From contig NZ_FXLV01000008.1 of the NCBI RefSeq assembly GCF_900180345.1, positions 1 to 37,104 on the forward strand: DNA of 37,104 bases, written 5' to 3'. This DNA comes from Bathymodiolus heckerae thiotrophic gill symbiont (GTDB lineage Bacteria > Pseudomonadota > Gammaproteobacteria > PS1 > Pseudothioglobaceae). The stretch's first letter is position 1. Each line of letters starts with the position of its first letter. A model generated the notes under the pieces. The model worked only from the letters and a program-made list of their open reading frames with translations, searched no databases and had not been told where the DNA came from. Both the position numbers and the translations under genes were made by a program. This document shows, piece after piece, positions 26,218-35,772 of this stretch.

Positions 26218-27018
26218 ATGCAAAAAACAGGCAACATACAAAAAATGCATGCCACGCTTGAAGAGGGCAATGCAATCTACCAACTGCCAATCGGCAACGA
26301 AATGGTGGCAATGAACGCATTAGTGGGGCAAGAAATATCGCTCATATTTAATGGCACAATTACTTGCTCAAACTGCGGCGTGATAACTAAAAAAAGTTAT
26401 TCTCAGGGCTACTGCTACCCTTGTTGTCGGGATTTGGCACGCTGTGATTTGTGCATTATGAAGCCTGAAACCTGCCATCACCACCTTGGCACTTGCCGTG
26501 AGCCATTATGGGGGCTGGATAATTGCTTTGCCCCGCATATTATTTATTTGGCAAATTCATCGGGTATTAAGGTCGGCATTACCCGTAAAAGTAACATTCC
26601 CAGTCGCTGGATTGACCAAGGCGCAGTGCAGGCTCTGCCAATATTTGAAGTTGATACTCGGCTTAAATCGGGGCAAATTGAAGTAGCCTTAAAAGCCTTT
26701 GTTAGCGACAAAACCAACTGGCGAAAAATGCTTAAAAACGAAGTTGACGAAGTTAACCTAGTGGCAACAAAAAACCAACTACTCGCAAAAGTGACTGGTT
26801 TGGCAACAGAGTTAGGCGCAGTAGCGCTAGACAATGAAGCGATAAAAATCCATTACCCTGTGGTAGAATATCCGAGCAAAGTCACTTCGTTAAATTTTGA
26901 CAAAATGCCTGAAATTTCTGGCGTTTTGCGGGGCATTAAGGGGCAATATTTATTGCTAGACACGGGCGTGCTTAATATTAGAAAATTTAGCTCATATAAC
27001 ATTACATTAACTTATTAA
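26218..27018 (+). CDS. DUF2797 protein with zinc-ribbon-like cysteines
   Basis: The 266-residue protein matches the DUF2797 family, whose function is unknown. The N-terminal half has a cysteine-rich region: [21 protein letters not shown] and CHHHLGTC, fit to bind zinc. Then comes [17 protein letters not shown] and RWIDQGA, reminiscent of a GIY-YIG nuclease core. Nucleic acid binding or cleavage is plausible but unproven. The ATG at 26218 or 26248 could start it. Its first codons are duplicated at 25370-25434, where one extra A breaks the frame. An FKBP gene follows after 11 bp. Confidence 0.85.
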   Translation: MQKTGNIQKMHATLEEGNAIYQLPIGNEMVAMNALVGQEISLIFNGTITCSNCGVITKKSYSQGYCYPCCRDLARCDLCIMKPETCHHHLGTCREPLWGLDNCFAPHIIYLANSSGIKVGITRKSNIPSRWIDQGAVQALPIFEVDTRLKSGQIEVALKAFVSDKTNWRKMLKNEVDEVNLVATKNQLLAKVTGLATELGAVALDNEAIKIHYPVVEYPSKVTSLNFDKMPEISGVLRGIKGQYLLLDTGVLNIRKFSSYNITLTY

Positions 27019-27029
27019 GGAAAATACAA

Positions 27030-27353
27030 ATGGTAGAATTACAAATCGAAGAATTAAACGCTGGCAAAGGCAAATCTTGCAAGGCTGGCGACTTCATATC
27101 TATGCACTACACTGGCTGGCTTACTAATGGCAAAAAATTTGACTCCAGCATTGATAGAAACGAGCCATTTGATTTTAAACTCGGCGTGGGGCAAGTAATT
27201 CCCGGCTGGGATCAAGGTATTGAAGGTATGGAAATCGGCGAAAAACGCAAACTTACCATTCCTTCAAAATTGGCCTACGGCGAAATGGGTACGGGTCCAA
27301 TTCCACCCAGTGCGACTATAATTTTTGAAGTTGAATTACTGGCTATTAAGTAA
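27030..27353 (+). CDS. FKBP-type peptidyl-prolyl isomerase
   Basis: This 107-residue single-domain protein catalyses cis-trans proline isomerisation. It has the complete FKBP fold: [40 protein letters not shown], and [24 protein letters not shown]-type C-terminus, with the pocket aromatic residues kept. No signal peptide is seen, so it is likely cytoplasmic. AAGGAAAA precedes the ATG. It lies between DUF2797 and the restriction-modification genes. Confidence 0.95.
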   Translation: MVELQIEELNAGKGKSCKAGDFISMHYTGWLTNGKKFDSSIDRNEPFDFKLGVGQVIPGWDQGIEGMEIGEKRKLTIPSKLAYGEMGTGPIPPSATIIFEVELLAIK

Positions 27354-27364
27354 GATGAGGTTTG

Positions 27365-28360
27365 ATGAGTTATAAGGTATTATCGTTATTTAGCGGTTGT
27401 GGAGGGCTTGACTTAGGGTTTCGAGGGGGGGGTTGTTTTCTTGATAAAAATTTCTCAAAAAACAACTTTCAAATAATCTGGTCAAACGATATAGATAAAA
27501 ACGCTTGTCAAACATACCATCATTATTTCAATCATCCAATAGTTTGTGGCGATATTAGAGAAATATTGGCAAACAATCATACAAGTATATTTAACAACCC
27601 AATACCATTAGAGTCTGACATTGTGCTTGGTGGCTTCCCATGCCAAGACTTTAGTCATTCAGGCAAAAGAAGGGGGTTTGATAGCAAAAGAGGAACTTTA
27701 TATCAGGCGATGTCCGACACCATTGTAAAAACAAAGCCAAAAGTTTTTTTAGCCGAAAATGTAAAAGGGCTTTTGACACTCAATGACGGCGCAGCAATCA
27801 AACAAATCGCACAGGATTTTGAGGAAATAGGCTATCATGTGTCGTATAAGCTCTTATTAACAGCAGATTTTGGTGTTCCCCAAAAAAGAGAAAGGGTCAT
27901 TATTATTGGCACAAGAAAAGGCCTGTTGCCAAAATTTGACTTTGACACACTGTCAAATCAAAACACTAAATGGATGTCAGTACAGCAAGCAATAGGCGAC
28001 CTAGAAAGTAAAAATGAAGGCGATGTTGATAATCACTTTTGGTCAAAAGCAAAAAAAAATAAGGGTCAGGGAAATAACGCAATTAAAAAAGAAAATCCAG
28101 CGCCTACGATGAGGGCAGAACATCATGGCAATATTGAATTTCATTGGAATAAAAAAAGGCGCTTATCAGCTAGAGAGGCTGCACGCATACAGTCTTTTCC
28201 AGACGACCTGTTTTTTTATCCATCCACCTCAAGTGCCTATAAACAAATTGGTAATGCTGTGCCCCCAGTTTTTGCTTGGAATTTAGCGAAAGCAATAGAG
28301 GTCTTCATTGATAAAAACATAAATAAAGAAAATCAATATGTAGCAAGGGTTAATTTATGA
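27365..28360 (+). CDS. C5-cytosine DNA methyltransferase (Type II)
   Basis: This enzyme methylates cytosine in its DNA target to protect it from the nuclease encoded next. The 331-residue protein shows the ordered m5C motifs: I SLFSGCGGLDLGF, IV GGFPCQDFSHSGKRRGF with the catalytic Cys, VI ENVKGLL, VIII QKRERVIIIG, and IX-X RLSAREAARIQSFP and QIGNAVPP. The target recognition region between VIII and IX is short, and the recognised sequence cannot be told. I chose the ATG at 27365, with GAGG upstream, over a TTG one codon earlier. It overlaps the nuclease gene by 4 bp. It is more AT-rich than its housekeeping neighbours. Confidence 0.94.
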   Translation: MSYKVLSLFSGCGGLDLGFRGGGCFLDKNFSKNNFQIIWSNDIDKNACQTYHHYFNHPIVCGDIREILANNHTSIFNNPIPLESDIVLGGFPCQDFSHSGKRRGFDSKRGTLYQAMSDTIVKTKPKVFLAENVKGLLTLNDGAAIKQIAQDFEEIGYHVSYKLLLTADFGVPQKRERVIIIGTRKGLLPKFDFDTLSNQNTKWMSVQQAIGDLESKNEGDVDNHFWSKAKKNKGQGNNAIKKENPAPTMRAEHHGNIEFHWNKKRRLSAREAARIQSFPDDLFFYPSTSSAYKQIGNAVPPVFAWNLAKAIEVFIDKNINKENQYVARVNL

Positions 28361-29394
28361 TTATTGCCCACAATAAAGATTATGAAACCTTTACACAATT
28401 GCTTTCTAAATCGGTGTCGCAATTAGAAAAAGATTCCAGCACTCGTCCAAAATATTACTTAAATCGGGGTGGCGTAGATTTTGAAAAAGATGTCTATAGT
28501 TTTGTTAACAACAACGCAAAAAACACAATATTTGAGGGCAGTATAGAGTTAATATCAGGACAAAAGTTCCCAGATATTGTAGCTTATGTCAACAAAAACA
28601 AGGCTTATGGTTTAGAAGTTAAAACTACAAAATCTAATAAGTGGAAAACAATAGGTAGCAGTATTTTTGAAGGCACAAGGGTAGATAACACACAAAATAT
28701 TCATCTTTTGTTTGGGAAATTATCCAGCCCGATTGAGTTTAAATGTAAAAAATATGAAGAATGCTTATACGATGTTGCGATTACTCACTCTCCTCGCTAT
28801 TTAATAGATATGGATATTATGGAGCATGAATCTATATTTAAAAAAGTTGGCATTGAGTATAACCAACTAAGAAAACTCAACAATCCATTTAAACCAATAA
28901 AAAGGTTTATAAGAAAAACATTGAAAGAAGGCGAAGACTTGTGGTGGATAGGCAACGACGAAAACACTATTGACCTAAGCATAAGACACTGGAGCAATCT
29001 ATATTCTAAACAAAAGGACGAGTTAAGTGCCTTGGCGTTAGCCTATTTTCCGGTTTTATTAAGTAAAAATCCACAAAAGTATCTAAGGCTATCGACATGG
29101 CTGGTGTCTAGATTTGGTGTTGTAAATCATGCATTAAGAGATACCTTTACTACTGGTGGACAGATTAAAATACAAGGCGTTATGTTTCCACAAATTTTTA
29201 AATACATTGTTGGCGATTTGAATAATATTATCACCAATGTCAATGAAATCCAAGAGGATGATGTGAGTTATTATTGGGAGATAGATGTGCCTATAAGCAA
29301 TAAAACTGATATGTGGAAGCAACAATGTTTGTTACACTGTAAAAATAGTTTAAACGAAAATCAATTAAATATCATTAAACAACTGCTCCTATGA
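28357..29394 (+). CDS. Type II restriction endonuclease, PD-(D/E)XK type
   Basis: The 345-residue protein is the probable partner of the upstream methyltransferase. A PD-(D/E)XK core is visible near residues 70-90: [14 protein letters not shown], then [13 protein letters not shown], giving D, E and K. The following SSIFEGTRV and IHLLFGK fit the same fold. The rest (about 100-345) is not recognised and probably includes the target recognition and dimer parts. It overlaps the methyltransferase by 4 bp and alaC by 4 bp. Target site unknown. Confidence 0.82.
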   Translation: MIIAHNKDYETFTQLLSKSVSQLEKDSSTRPKYYLNRGGVDFEKDVYSFVNNNAKNTIFEGSIELISGQKFPDIVAYVNKNKAYGLEVKTTKSNKWKTIGSSIFEGTRVDNTQNIHLLFGKLSSPIEFKCKKYEECLYDVAITHSPRYLIDMDIMEHESIFKKVGIEYNQLRKLNNPFKPIKRFIRKTLKEGEDLWWIGNDENTIDLSIRHWSNLYSKQKDELSALALAYFPVLLSKNPQKYLRLSTWLVSRFGVVNHALRDTFTTGGQIKIQGVMFPQIFKYIVGDLNNIITNVNEIQEDDVSYYWEIDVPISNKTDMWKQQCLLHCKNSLNENQLNIIKQLLL

Positions 29395-30578
29395 ACGACG
29401 ATTTCCCACGAATAAAAAGATTGCCTGAATATGTTTTTGCAATTACCAACAAGCTCAAGGCTGAAGCGCGTGCTAGGGGCGAGGATATTATTGACTTTGG
29501 CATGGGCAACCCTGATCAGCCAACGCCTGATCATATTGTTGAGAAACTGGTAGAGGCAGCACGCCGTCCAAACACACATCGCTACTCGACTTCTCGTGGC
29601 ATCCCACGATTGCGCAAGGCGATTACTAATTGGTATAAAAAACGCTTTGATGTTGATATTGATGTAGAAACTGAGGCGATTGTTACTATCGGCTCTAAAG
29701 AAGGTTTGGCGAATTTGGCACAGGCGGTGGTTGGCAATGGCGATACAGTGCTAGTACCAAACCCAGCTTATCCTATTCACCCTTATGGGTTTGTGATTGC
29801 GGGCGCAGACATTCAGCATGTGCCTTGTGGGCCTGAAGATGATTTTTTTGCAGAATTAGAACGCTCAATTAAAAACACCTTTCCAAAACCAAAGATGTTG
29901 GTGCTAAACTACCCTTCGAACCCAACCACCGAGTGTGTAGAATTAGAGTTTTTTGAAAAAGTTATCAAAATTGCCAAAGCCCATAAAATCTGGGTCATTC
30001 AGGACTTGGCTTATGCAGACATCGTATTTGATGGCTATGTCGCACCCAGCATTTTGCAGGTAGAGGGCGCTAAAGATATTGCAGTTGAGTTTTTCTCATT
30101 GTCAAAAAGCTACAATATGCCTGGCTGGCGTGTGGGCTTTATGGTGGGCAATTCAACCTTAGTGAGTGCGTTGACAAAAATAAAATCCTACCTAGATTAT
30201 GGTATGTTTACCCCTATTCAAGTCGCTGCCATTGAGGCGTTAGAAGGCGACCAAACTTGCGTTAAAAAAATCTCAGATATGTATCAAGATAGGCGAGATG
30301 TATTGTGTGAAGGGCTCAATTCTATTGGCTGGGCAGTTACGCCGCCTAAAGCCACGATGTTTGTTTGGGCGAAAATTCCTGAGTTTTATCAAGAAATAGG
30401 CTCGTTAGAATTTACCAAAAAACTACTTAAAGTGGCAAAAGTCGGTGTATCGCCTGGCGTTGGTTTTGGCGATTATGGCGATAAATATGTGCGCTTTGGA
30501 TTGATTGAAAATGAACACCGCACCCGCCAAGCCGTGCGAGGTATCAAAGAAATGTTTAAACAAGACGGGTTGTTATGA
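29391..30578 (+). CDS. alaC: Glutamate-pyruvate aminotransferase AlaC
   Basis: This PLP enzyme makes alanine from pyruvate and glutamate. The 395-residue protein is a fold-type I aminotransferase. [12 protein letters not shown] is near the start, NYPSNPTTE binds substrate, [13 protein letters not shown] holds the PLP-interacting Asp and Tyr, and the Schiff-base lysine is in [12 protein letters not shown]. It matches AlaC (YfdZ) rather than AlaA. The ATG overlaps the stop of the restriction nuclease (ATGA), and the next gene overlaps its stop by 4 bp. Confidence 0.92.
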   Translation: MNDDFPRIKRLPEYVFAITNKLKAEARARGEDIIDFGMGNPDQPTPDHIVEKLVEAARRPNTHRYSTSRGIPRLRKAITNWYKKRFDVDIDVETEAIVTIGSKEGLANLAQAVVGNGDTVLVPNPAYPIHPYGFVIAGADIQHVPCGPEDDFFAELERSIKNTFPKPKMLVLNYPSNPTTECVELEFFEKVIKIAKAHKIWVIQDLAYADIVFDGYVAPSILQVEGAKDIAVEFFSLSKSYNMPGWRVGFMVGNSTLVSALTKIKSYLDYGMFTPIQVAAIEALEGDQTCVKKISDMYQDRRDVLCEGLNSIGWAVTPPKATMFVWAKIPEFYQEIGSLEFTKKLLKVAKVGVSPGVGFGDYGDKYVRFGLIENEHRTRQAVRGIKEMFKQDGLL

Positions 30579-31408
30579 GGCTTGCTACTAGAGGATTTTC
30601 CAAGTCAGGCAATAAGCGTTTAACCCTACTCGGTATGTCAGGTGTTGGCAAAACACATTTGTCAAAACTACTCAGCTGCGACGATAAATGGTATCACTAT
30701 TCTGGCGATTATCGCATTGGCGCAAAGTATCTGAACGATAGTATTCTTGACAACATCAAACAAAAAATCCAGCAAGATGAATGCTTGGCTGAATTACTAA
30801 GCAACGATTCTATCCGTGTTGAAAATCACATTACCTTCGACAATCTGTCTTCGGTTTCTAGTTTTTTAGGCAAGGTTGGTAATCCAGAACAAGGCGGGCT
30901 GCCCATTGATGAATTTATGCGCCGTCAAGCGTTGTTTCAAACGGCCGAATCTATGGCAATGCTAGATGTGCCTAAATTTATTGAAAAATCCCAACAACAA
31001 GAATTTAATCATTTTATTAACGATGCTGGTGGCAGTCTGTGTGAATTGGACAATGAAAAAGTATATAAAACACTGTCTGAAAACACCCTCATTCTCTATA
31101 TTCGAGCAAGCAAAGCTAACGAATCTGCGCTGATTGAGCGGGCACAAACACACCCTAAGCCGTTATACTACCAAGCTAAATTTTTACAAGAACAATTGAG
31201 TATTTATTTAGCAAAAAACCAACTAACCTATGTCGCACAAATTGACCCTGATAAGTTTGTGCGTTGGATATTTCCCCGCTTGCTTGAACATCGTAAGCCA
31301 AAATATGAATATATTGCGCAGCAATACGGTTACACCATTGACAGCGAGGATTTATACCAATGTAAAAACGCCGACGAAGTGCTTGAACTTATCTATGGAG
31401 CACTATGA
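30575..31408 (+). CDS. P-loop NTPase of unknown function
   Basis: This 277-residue protein has a Walker A motif [12 protein letters not shown] (about 20-31) and [11 protein letters not shown] (about 43-53), resembling small-molecule kinases. No clear Walker B is seen. A likely substrate or lid region lies in the middle (around residues 105-130). Related proteins beside methionine or aspartate-family genes are common in marine proteobacteria, but the activity is unknown. It overlaps alaC by 4 bp and precedes metA by 154 bp. Confidence 0.75.
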   Translation: MRLATRGFSKSGNKRLTLLGMSGVGKTHLSKLLSCDDKWYHYSGDYRIGAKYLNDSILDNIKQKIQQDECLAELLSNDSIRVENHITFDNLSSVSSFLGKVGNPEQGGLPIDEFMRRQALFQTAESMAMLDVPKFIEKSQQQEFNHFINDAGGSLCELDNEKVYKTLSENTLILYIRASKANESALIERAQTHPKPLYYQAKFLQEQLSIYLAKNQLTYVAQIDPDKFVRWIFPRLLEHRKPKYEYIAQQYGYTIDSEDLYQCKNADEVLELIYGAL

Positions 31409-31562
31409 GCCTCTTATACAAATACAAGCACGAAAGAAAAATATCAAAATTATGCTTGATTGAGGCGAAAAACGTTGTGATTAGCCAGCTATTTACAAGC
31501 TTTACAACAAAAATAAAGAATAATTTTGGCATTTTATCTTGTGTTTATATAGGATACTCACC

Positions 31563-32618
31563 ATGCCACTAATTGCATACTCAAATCTACCTTCTTTTAA
31601 ACGCCTCCAACAGGAGGGCGAAACCATTTTGTCAAAAGACAGGGCAGACCATCAGGCTATTAGGGAATTGCACATCGGGCTGTTAAATATGATGCCAGAC
31701 CCAGCGCTTGAAGCAACTGAACGCCAATTTTTCCGCTTAATTGGGCATTCTAACCAAATTGCGCAATTTTATCTACATCCGTTTACATTGCCCTCTATCA
31801 AACGAGGTAAAACAACACAAACGCATATTGACCAATATTACCAAAGTTTTGACGATATTAAAAAACAAGGATTAGACGCTTTGATTATCACCGGCGCACA
31901 TATTGAAGATGCTGATTTAAAAAAAGCACCTTTTTATGAAGAATTAAAAGCCGTGATTGACTGGTCGTACGATCATGTTACTTCAACGCTATGCTCGTGC
32001 TTAGCGACCCACGCTGTGTTAGAATTTCGCTACGGGCAAAAGCGCCAAGCCGTTGGTGAAAAATGCTGGGGCGTGTTTCCCCACCAAGTGCTAGACCGAC
32101 AGCACCCTTTAATGAGTGGCGTTAACACCTGTTTCGATGTGCCGCATTCTCGTTTTAATGAAATCACAAAAGCACAATTTGACAGCACCAAGGTTAAAAT
32201 CTTAGTTGACAGCAAAATCGGTGCACACCTATGTGTAAGCGAAGATTTACTCCGAATTGTGTTTTTCCAAGGACATCCAGAATACGACACCATTAGCCTA
32301 TTAAAAGAATACAAACGCGATATTATTGCCTATTTAGAAAAAATACGCAACGACTATCCGCCTTTCCCTGAGCACTATTTAACCGAGCAAGGCAAGGCCA
32401 TTCTCAATGAGTATAAAGTCAAATTATTATCTGGCGAATTTACAATAGCCGATTTCCCCGAGCAACTTATCAGCAAAACCTTAAACAACACTTGGGGCAA
32501 CGCCACCAATGTCATTATCAACAACTGGATTGGCTGCGTTTATCAAGTAACTCATAAAGACATCGACAAGCCGTTTATGGATGGTATTAATCCACACGAC
32601 CCGCTTGGCTTAAAGTAG
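31563..32618 (+). CDS. metA: Homoserine O-acyltransferase, MetA-like
   Basis: This enzyme probably acylates homoserine in the first step of methionine synthesis. The 351-residue protein has a glutamine-amidotransferase-like fold with the nucleophile Cys146 in TLCSCLATHAVLE, and the catalytic His and Glu in FFQGHPEYD. LLNMMPDPALEATERQFFRL is the family hallmark. It has about 40 extra C-terminal residues compared with E. coli MetA, and GAHIEDADLKKAPFYEE departs from the usual GAP motif, so the acyl donor (acetyl or succinyl) cannot be assigned. I chose the ATG at 31563 with AGGA upstream. Its stop overlaps mutY (TAGTG). Confidence 0.88.
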   Translation: MPLIAYSNLPSFKRLQQEGETILSKDRADHQAIRELHIGLLNMMPDPALEATERQFFRLIGHSNQIAQFYLHPFTLPSIKRGKTTQTHIDQYYQSFDDIKKQGLDALIITGAHIEDADLKKAPFYEELKAVIDWSYDHVTSTLCSCLATHAVLEFRYGQKRQAVGEKCWGVFPHQVLDRQHPLMSGVNTCFDVPHSRFNEITKAQFDSTKVKILVDSKIGAHLCVSEDLLRIVFFQGHPEYDTISLLKEYKRDIIAYLEKIRNDYPPFPEHYLTEQGKAILNEYKVKLLSGEFTIADFPEQLISKTLNNTWGNATNVIINNWIGCVYQVTHKDIDKPFMDGINPHDPLGLK

Positions 32619-33637
32619 TGCGCTCAATATCAAAACCGCTGTTAAAGTGGTTTGACCAATTTGGTCGTCATTCTCTGCCATGGCAAGCACCACACAGTGG
32701 CACGACCAACCCTTACCATGTCTGGTTGAGTGAAATCATGCTACAACAAACGCAAGTAGCCACGGTTATTGACTACTTTAACAACTTTATCCAACATTTT
32801 CCAACCATGGAAGCACTTGCAAACGCCAGCGAAGATGCAGTTTTAGCCCAGTGGGCAGGCTTGGGATATTACGCCAGAGCGAGGAATTTGCACACAACAG
32901 CTAATATTATTATGCACCAATACCAAGGCAATTTTCCTGCTGAATTTACACAGGTCGTCGCCTTACCTGGTGTGGGTGAATCTACAGCAGGTGCTATTTT
33001 GTCCATTAGTTTTAATCAAAACCACGCCATACTTGATGGCAATGTTAAGCGTGTTCTTGCAAGATGCCATCAAGTTAAAGGGCATTATGGGCAAAACGAA
33101 ACGCTTAAACAATTATGGCGTTTAGCAAGACACCACACACCTGATGAGCGCAACGCCGACTACACGCAAGCTATTATGGATTTAGGTGCAACCTTATGCA
33201 CCCGTAGCAAGCCAAATTGCGAGCAATGCCCCATTCAATCTGACTGTTTAGCATGGCAGACCAATACACAGAGTGAATATCCCCACCCAAAACCCAAAAA
33301 AAACAAACCCACTCGCACAATTGCATTGCTGATTTACCAAAATACAGCAGGAGAAATTTATTTAGAAAAACGCCCACAGAAGGGTATTTGGGGCGGGCTA
33401 TGGAGCCTTGTAGAATGCGAAAACGATGAAAAAAAAATCAATCAAGCCATTAAAAAATTTGATAAAAACGCTCAGATAAAAGAAAAACTAGCAACAGTTA
33501 AACACAGTTTTACCCACTATCATTTGATGATTAGCCCCATTATAGTTGCCTGCACAACAACCAAGGGCTTCCAGTCTATTGCCAAATTAAAAGTTGGCTT
33601 GCCAGCACCTGTTAAGAAAATTATTGCTAAAATATAG
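32618..33637 (+). CDS. mutY: Adenine DNA glycosylase MutY
   Basis: MutY removes adenine mispaired with 8-oxoguanine. The 339-residue protein has the catalytic Glu in LSEIMLQQTQVATV, a helix-hairpin-helix with LPGVGESTAGAILS and the catalytic Asp in AILDGNVKRVLAR, four cysteines holding a 4Fe-4S cluster (C-x6-C-x2-C-x5-C in CTRSKPNCEQCPIQSDC), and a Nudix-like C-terminal domain (about 225-330) that reads 8-oxoG. The start is GTG at 32618 within TAGTG, coupled to metA. Confidence 0.96.
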   Translation: MRSISKPLLKWFDQFGRHSLPWQAPHSGTTNPYHVWLSEIMLQQTQVATVIDYFNNFIQHFPTMEALANASEDAVLAQWAGLGYYARARNLHTTANIIMHQYQGNFPAEFTQVVALPGVGESTAGAILSISFNQNHAILDGNVKRVLARCHQVKGHYGQNETLKQLWRLARHHTPDERNADYTQAIMDLGATLCTRSKPNCEQCPIQSDCLAWQTNTQSEYPHPKPKKNKPTRTIALLIYQNTAGEIYLEKRPQKGIWGGLWSLVECENDEKKINQAIKKFDKNAQIKEKLATVKHSFTHYHLMISPIIVACTTTKGFQSIAKLKVGLPAPVKKIIAKI

Positions 33638-33640
33638 TCT

Positions 33641-34552
33641 ATGAAACTTATCCGTGGCTTACAAAATTTAAAATCCCATTTGAACAGTGTCGTTACCATT
33701 GGTAATTTTGATGGCGTGCATCTAGGTCATCAGAAAATCATCTTGCGTTTGGTTGAAAAATCAAAAAAAATGGGTGTGCCTTCCGTATTGATTTCGTTTT
33801 CGCCCACACCACAAAGTTTTTTTGGTTATGAGCAAGCATCACTCAGTAGTTTTAAAGAAAAACACACTTTGCTGTCTGCGCTGGGCTTAGATATACATCT
33901 AGTTATCCACTTCAATCAGAGTTTTTCTCAACTAGAAGCGCAGGACTTTGTGCAAGAAATTCTGCTCAACAAACTGGGCATGAAACATTGCCTGATTGGC
34001 GATGATTTTCGCTTTGGTAAAAACAGAAAAGGCGATTTTACACTGTTACAAAATTTATCAAAAGCCCAAGGATTTACAGTAGAAAAAACACCAAGCGTTC
34101 TGCATAATAACTGCCGCATCAGTAGCTCAAAAGCTCGTTCGTTATTAAAACAAGGAGAATTGCAGTCTGCCGCACAAATACTGGGTCGTGAGTTTTCCAT
34201 CACTGGCAAAATTATTCATGGATTAAAAAATGGCCGCAACATTGGCTTTCCAACCATCAATATTCCCATTAAACGCAAAATCAGTCCTATCCACGGCATA
34301 TTTGCCGTGATAGTTGAACTGGATGGCGCCACTTATCAAGGTGTGTGTAGTATTGGCAATCGCCCAGTTATCGGCGACACAAAGACCTTATTAGAGGTGT
34401 TTCTCTTTGATTTTAATCGTGAAGTTTATGGGCTTGAGGCTAACACCATCTTTAAACACAAGATTAGAGATGAAAGGAATTTTGATAACTTTTCAACATT
34501 AAAAAAACAAATTGAGCTTGATGTCGCAGATGCAAAAAAATATTTTGATTAA
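33641..34552 (+). CDS. ribF: Bifunctional riboflavin kinase/FAD synthetase
   Basis: RibF phosphorylates riboflavin to FMN and adenylylates it to FAD; FAD is needed by TrxB nearby and many others. The 303-residue protein has an N-terminal nucleotidyltransferase domain with TIGNFDGVHLGHQ and GDDFRFGKNRKGD, then a C-terminal kinase domain with GRNIGFPTINI and the beta barrel. It follows mutY by 3 bp. It overlaps arfB by about 23 bp in a different frame. Confidence 0.96.
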   Translation: MKLIRGLQNLKSHLNSVVTIGNFDGVHLGHQKIILRLVEKSKKMGVPSVLISFSPTPQSFFGYEQASLSSFKEKHTLLSALGLDIHLVIHFNQSFSQLEAQDFVQEILLNKLGMKHCLIGDDFRFGKNRKGDFTLLQNLSKAQGFTVEKTPSVLHNNCRISSSKARSLLKQGELQSAAQILGREFSITGKIIHGLKNGRNIGFPTINIPIKRKISPIHGIFAVIVELDGATYQGVCSIGNRPVIGDTKTLLEVFLFDFNREVYGLEANTIFKHKIRDERNFDNFSTLKKQIELDVADAKKYFD

Positions 34553-34934
34553 CATGGGTGATGTAGAGATGTGCGCCATTCGCTCGCGTGGTAAGGGCGG
34601 GCAAAATGTCAATAAAGTCAATACTGGCATTCATCTTCGTTTTAATATAAAAACAGCAAATTTGACCGATGAAGACAAGGATAAATTACTCAAACTAAAC
34701 GATACTCGCTTGTCAAAAGACGGGGTAATTGTCATCAAGGCGGACAATTTTCGCACCCAAGAAAAAAACCGCCTTGATGCACTCAAGCGTTTAAATTTGT
34801 TACTAGAAAACACGCTCAAGGTGGCAAAAATTAGAAAACCAGCCAAGGTTTCTAGAGCAGCTATTGCTAGGCGAATTGAGCAAAAATCTCAACGCTCAAA
34901 AATCAAACAAACTCGAAAAAAGGTCAGATTCTAA
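34530..34934 (+). CDS. arfB: Peptidyl-tRNA hydrolase ArfB (ribosome rescue)
   Basis: ArfB releases stalled ribosomes by hydrolysing peptidyl-tRNA without a stop codon. The 134-residue protein has the GGQ motif in SRGKGGQNVNK and the basic C-terminal tail (about 100-134) that enters the empty mRNA channel. The start chosen is the ATG at 34530, giving the usual N-terminus; ATG at 34521 or TTG at 34512 are also possible. Its stop overlaps the ion channel ATG (TAATG). Confidence 0.92.
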   Translation: MQKNILINMGDVEMCAIRSRGKGGQNVNKVNTGIHLRFNIKTANLTDEDKDKLLKLNDTRLSKDGVIVIKADNFRTQEKNRLDALKRLNLLLENTLKVAKIRKPAKVSRAAIARRIEQKSQRSKIKQTRKKVRF

Positions 34935-35698
34935 TGATAAAAACACTACAAAACACCCTGCTAAAACTACACAACAACAAACTTTTTGAATTTAGCATAA
35001 TCGGCGTTATCATCTTTTCATCCTTATTAATCGGCGTTAAAACTTACGACCTTAATCCGAGTTATTTACTGGTTTTAGAGGTGCTAGATGTGGGCGTAAC
35101 GGTATTTTTCTTGGCTGAAATTTTGCTTCGATTTATCGCCACCACCAATAAAAAACGCTTTTTCCACAATGCTTGGAATGTGTTTGACACCCTCATTGTT
35201 ACCGTCAGCCTAATCCCCATTGATCAAAGCGAATACGCATTGTTAGCACGCTTAATCCGTATTTTCCGTGTGTTACGCTTGGTTAGTGCCATTCCCGAAT
35301 TACGCTTGTTGGTCAATGCATTGCTCAAAGCCCTACCTTCAATGGGCTATGTACTATTATTAATGTTTATTTTGTTTTATATGTATGCCGCTATCGGCAG
35401 TTTTATTTTCGAGTCTATCAATCCCGTCCTATGGGGCGATATTTCTATCTCTATGCTAACCCTATTCAGGGTGGTTACTTTTGAAGATTGGACCGATGTG
35501 ATGTATGAAACCATGATAGTGCATCCATGGTCATGGGTATATTATTTGTCGTTTATTTTCTTTAATGCCTTTGTATTTTTAAATATGATGATTGGCATTG
35601 TAATTGACAAGATGCAACAAGAACACGAAAATGATGAGGAAGGGGTTCACGAACGCTTAAAGCGCATTGAGCAAAAATTAGACGACCTATCAATGTGA
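34934..35698 (+). CDS. Single-domain voltage-gated cation channel (BacNav-like)
   Basis: The 254-residue membrane protein has six helices and should form a tetramer. S4 carries arginines every third residue (R106, R109, R112, R115). S2/S3 counter-charges are near E62 and D85. The pore filter is TFEDWTD (182-188), unlike the TLESWS of NaChBac. After S6 (about 203-225) comes a cytoplasmic coiled coil ending in ERLKRIEQKLDDL, typical for BacNav tetramerisation. Na+ or Ca2+ selectivity cannot be told from this motif alone. It starts in the arfB stop (TAATG), ending the mutY-ribF-arfB run. Confidence 0.9.
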   Translation: MIKTLQNTLLKLHNNKLFEFSIIGVIIFSSLLIGVKTYDLNPSYLLVLEVLDVGVTVFFLAEILLRFIATTNKKRFFHNAWNVFDTLIVTVSLIPIDQSEYALLARLIRIFRVLRLVSAIPELRLLVNALLKALPSMGYVLLLMFILFYMYAAIGSFIFESINPVLWGDISISMLTLFRVVTFEDWTDVMYETMIVHPWSWVYYLSFIFFNAFVFLNMMIGIVIDKMQQEHENDEEGVHERLKRIEQKLDDLSM

Positions 35699-35772
35699 TA
35701 TTTATCTTGTTGGCTTGTTTAAAAGACTTGAAAATAGAAGCGAACTTTATAGAAAATTAAATTAAGAATATT

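Larger units (their letters stand above)
25435..26280 (+). repeat. Second, partly replaced copy of the tandem duplication
   Basis: The two ends match the first copy: 25435-25472 to 24482-24519, and 26118-26280 to 25269-25434. The middle, which held most of the hydroxylase-type gene, is replaced by 25473-26117 carrying a small broken membrane gene and hicBA. The 3' end leads into the intact DUF2797 gene. Confidence 0.85.

Noticed and set aside
31405-31572. A 55-codon frame starting with ATGA overlap after the P-loop gene and running into metA
   Set aside because: It resembles no protein I know, has ordinary AT-rich composition and overlaps the metA start and its ribosome binding site; most likely chance. 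I also saw no SAM-type riboswitch fold in this stretch.
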